Shown piece after piece: positions 6,345-8,416 of a stretch of 8,416 nt of DNA. Below the pieces are notes generated by a model. The model was given only the letters and a program-made list of their open reading frames with translations, searched no databases and was not told the origin of the DNA. The position numbers and the translations under genes are program-made. This DNA is from Geopsychrobacter sp. Its GTDB lineage: Bacteria > Desulfobacterota > Desulfuromonadia > Desulfuromonadales > Geopsychrobacteraceae. Position 1 is the first letter of the stretch. The number at the start of each line of letters is the position of its first letter. The stretch spans positions 1-8,416 of the forward strand of contig JAKIUS010000047.1 of the NCBI GenBank assembly GCA_021647445.1, read 5' to 3'.

Positions 6345-6474
6345 GTTTTATGTTACCAGAAGAATAAGTTAGACTGAATTTCGCCTATTCTGTCCAAGCA
6401 CTTGAAACTATTGAATATAGATCTGCCAATCAAACAGCATAAAAATGATTGGCCTTTTGATGCAGTGAGGGAAA

Positions 6475-8416
6475 ATGTCTCTAAACCCAACAAATATCAC
6501 GACTGGAAACCCTTCCGATAACCAGCGAACAAACCTGTCCAAAAAATTAATCGATGAAATATTAAAGCCCCTCGAAGCAGCAACAGCGCTTGATGAGGGA
6601 AGCCGCTGGCAGAAATCAATCCCATATCGTTTCAAAATCATCGAGATGGCAAAAACACTGGACTCACTACCTCCCGCAGAAAAGCGTGCACTACCGGCAG
6701 CGCGCGCGCGCGCGCATCTTGCAAGACTCGCAGGCGACCTAGAAACTGCTGAGGTTATTCTCCGAGAGACACTGCAGGACGTCCCTCATCAGACTGATCT
6801 TCTGCATGATCTTATCTTGAGCCTTAAAGATCAGGAACGCATTCAGGAAGCTGAAGAGCTTTGCTTCAAAGCTATCAATAAGCATCCCCTTTCGGTAACC
6901 CTGCAACTGGACTTAGCTGCGGTTCTTGCTGAGCGAGCCCATCTCGACAAGGCAATCGTCGCTACAAAAAAAGCTACAGAGCTTAGACCAGAGTCGGCGG
7001 TTTCCTGGTTCACCATGGGGAACCTGCAACTCTTATCCCGCCGGTTTTCTATGGCTGGCGAGGCATACAGCAATTGCGCTGATCTTGCACCAACTGATCC
7101 TAGCGGTCCCTTCATGCTAGGGCGTTCATTATCAAGCGAATATCGAGATAAAGAGGCTGTCGAAGCCTATCAGGAAGCCTACCGACGTGTAATGAAGGAT
7201 GAAGGTCACTGGTCCGCAATTGCCTGCCACTTACGAAAGCGCTTCACTGGAGACACTGCCATTCGAGATTGTGCAGCATTTTTTGATCAACATTACCATC
7301 AAAATGAAAGACCCATTGAGTTTGTTCTAGGGGCCTTGACTGGATCTCTTCTCAAAGCTGGGAACCTCGACAGCGCAGTCGAAACCGCAACAGAACTAAC
7401 GAGCAGGGCCAATCTGACAGCAATCTCTGCACCTCAAAAGACCCCAAAAGATGACCAGTCCTACTACCTGCTTGGTGTTGCACTGTTTCTGCAACGAAAA
7501 TACAAGCAAGCGGTACCTCCATTACGACGCGCAGCGACACTAAAAAATAAAGATGTACGCCTATCTTTTCTGCTGGCAAGTTGTCTCTGGTATTTAGGCG
7601 ATCATGAAGGTGCAATCCAGGCATGTATGCAAAGTATGGTTTGGTTCGCCTCCGGTGTCCCGCGCCCTGGATTTATCAATCGGGCGCATACTGGAGAGCA
7701 GGCAAATACCCGAGTAACGCTTCCATGGAACATGCGAATGTATCAGACATCGGGAATGTTCCATCCCCTGATCAATGAAGTCACTCAGGAAGTATATGAG
7801 GACTTCAGTTTAGAATATCCGGTTGCCCACCAAAAGATGCAAGAACTGCAGGACAGCTGTATCCGCGTGCTTGAGCACTTTGCCGCAACTCGTGACTGGC
7901 TGGAAGAAAAGTGTCCGGATGTCAGCCCGGGACACCTCTTTAATTTTTTGGAAACAAGGCATTTTCTGTCACAAACCCTAGCTGACAATCCAAGTCACGA
8001 TTTTACAATTCTGCATACCGCGCCTTACGTCCTGAACGAGACACCCTGGTTGCTCCACCTCGAAGTGCCAATCACAGCATTTTTCCCGTTTATATCTTAT
8101 GGAATCTCTTGGGATTTGGATTTTGAAAATAAGCCATATTACAAACTCGCAAAAGCCTACATTGAATCTAAGCAATGTCTGGGTATTTTTTCACACCTGA
8201 AATCGACCTGTGAGGCTCTGCCTCGTCTTTTCCATAACCCGCTCCTTGCAGAAAAAATCCATTATTTCCCCCTAAGTGCTCCAACGCTGGAATCATCACA
8301 AGCTTCCAAGCCGAGCACCGAAGGAGCACCGATAAAAATACTCTTTACCGGTTCATTCAATCACGACTCATGGAGCTTCTACAGTCGGGGAGGACTCTAT
8401 GTTGTGGAGGCCTTAC
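6475..8416 (+). CDS. TPR-repeat protein fused to a GT-B (GT4-like) glycosyltransferase, truncated at the right edge
   Basis: The frame is open from ATG 6475 to the window end (647 codons seen, no stop). GAGGG at 6467-6471 is a close but usable ribosome binding site. Residues ~75-245 contain about five tetratricopeptide repeats, with the usual small and aromatic pattern, for example AVSWFTMGNLQLLSRRFSMA (175-194) and later EAVEAYQEAY. Two more follow at about 327-390 (YYLLGVALFLQRKYKQA, then LGDHEGAIQA). From ~505 the pattern changes to a glycosyltransferase: ILHTAPYVLNETPWLLHLEV (512-531), CLGIFSHLKSTCEALPRLF (568-586), and the start of the second Rossmann half, IKILFTGSF (620-628) then RGGLYVVEAL (638-647). 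The catalytic C-terminal half lies beyond the window. The TPRs probably bind a protein acceptor or partner, so it may glycosylate flagellin or another protein; this is inferred from architecture and the Pse neighbours. No signal peptide or membrane segment is evident, so it is probably cytoplasmic. Confidence 0.8.
   Translation, partial: MSLNPTNITTGNPSDNQRTNLSKKLIDEILKPLEAATALDEGSRWQKSIPYRFKIIEMAKTLDSLPPAEKRALPAARARAHLARLAGDLETAEVILRETLQDVPHQTDLLHDLILSLKDQERIQEAEELCFKAINKHPLSVTLQLDLAAVLAERAHLDKAIVATKKATELRPESAVSWFTMGNLQLLSRRFSMAGEAYSNCADLAPTDPSGPFMLGRSLSSEYRDKEAVEAYQEAYRRVMKDEGHWSAIACHLRKRFTGDTAIRDCAAFFDQHYHQNERPIEFVLGALTGSLLKAGNLDSAVETATELTSRANLTAISAPQKTPKDDQSYYLLGVALFLQRKYKQAVPPLRRAATLKNKDVRLSFLLASCLWYLGDHEGAIQACMQSMVWFASGVPRPGFINRAHTGEQANTRVTLPWNMRMYQTSGMFHPLINEVTQEVYEDFSLEYPVAHQKMQELQDSCIRVLEHFAATRDWLEEKCPDVSPGHLFNFLETRHFLSQTLADNPSHDFTILHTAPYVLNETPWLLHLEVPITAFFPFISYGISWDLDFENKPYYKLAKAYIESKQCLGIFSHLKSTCEALPRLFHNPLLAEKIHYFPLSAPTLESSQASKPSTEGAPIKILFTGSFNHDSWSFYSRGGLYVVEAL
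6700..6715 (+). repeat. (GC)8 dinucleotide tract inside the TPR-glycosyltransferase gene
   Basis: Sixteen bases of uninterrupted alternating GC encode A-R-A-R-A (residues 76-80) at the beginning of the TPR region. Gain or loss of one unit changes the frame by two bases and would disrupt everything downstream. It is the longest simple dinucleotide tract noticed in the window. Confidence 0.85.

Noticed and set aside
6244..6372. A 42-codon ORF starting 8 bp after the SDR stop (MFLKNPTSVAEEG...)
   Set aside because: No clear ribosome binding site and no recognisable motif. It spans the candidate promoter and the perfect dyad, which better explain the sequence.

Overview
The window looks like part of a surface-glycan or flagellin-glycosylation island from a Gram-negative bacterium. 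The base composition is mid-GC, around 50% by eye. All convincing genes are on the + strand and tightly packed, with AAGGAG-type ribosome binding sites. A proteobacterium is the most natural guess, because pseudaminic acid (Pse) clusters with accessory ACP genes are typical of that group. Nothing in the window fixes the genus, and no flagellar structural gene is present.

Layout: (1) 1-102 is the tail of an unidentified gene. (2) 241-1047 is a class I SAM-dependent methyltransferase. (3) 1113-3974 holds three consecutive steps of Pse synthesis: pseI (Pse synthase), pseG (UDP-sugar hydrolase) and pseH (GNAT N-acyltransferase). (4) 4001-6235 is a compact, translationally coupled cassette of a stand-alone acyl carrier protein, a short AMP-forming acyl-activating (ANL) enzyme and a FabG-like SDR. 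(5) 6236-6474 is a 239-bp gap with a candidate sigma70-type promoter and a perfect 9-bp dyad. (6) From 6475 to the right edge runs a TPR-repeat protein that leads into a GT-B (GT4-like) glycosyltransferase, cut off by the window end.

How the genes may work together: PseH, PseG and PseI act in that order on UDP-4-amino-4,6-dideoxy-AltNAc to give Pse. PseB and PseC (earlier) and PseF (CMP activation) are not in this window. The ACP-ANL-SDR cassette is not needed for the textbook diacetyl sugar. My main hypothesis is that it makes a dedicated acyl-ACP, for example by activating a 3-keto acid onto the ACP and reducing it to a 3-hydroxyacyl group. PseH, or another transferase, would then place that group on the sugar amine. 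The methyltransferase could add O- or N-methylation, and the TPR-glycosyltransferase could attach the sugar to protein or glycan. The gene-family calls are well supported by motifs; the joint acyl-Pse pathway is inference.

Other points of note are a (GC)8 tract inside the TPR-glycosyltransferase gene, where slippage would shift the frame, and the dyad overlapping the candidate -10 element upstream of that gene.
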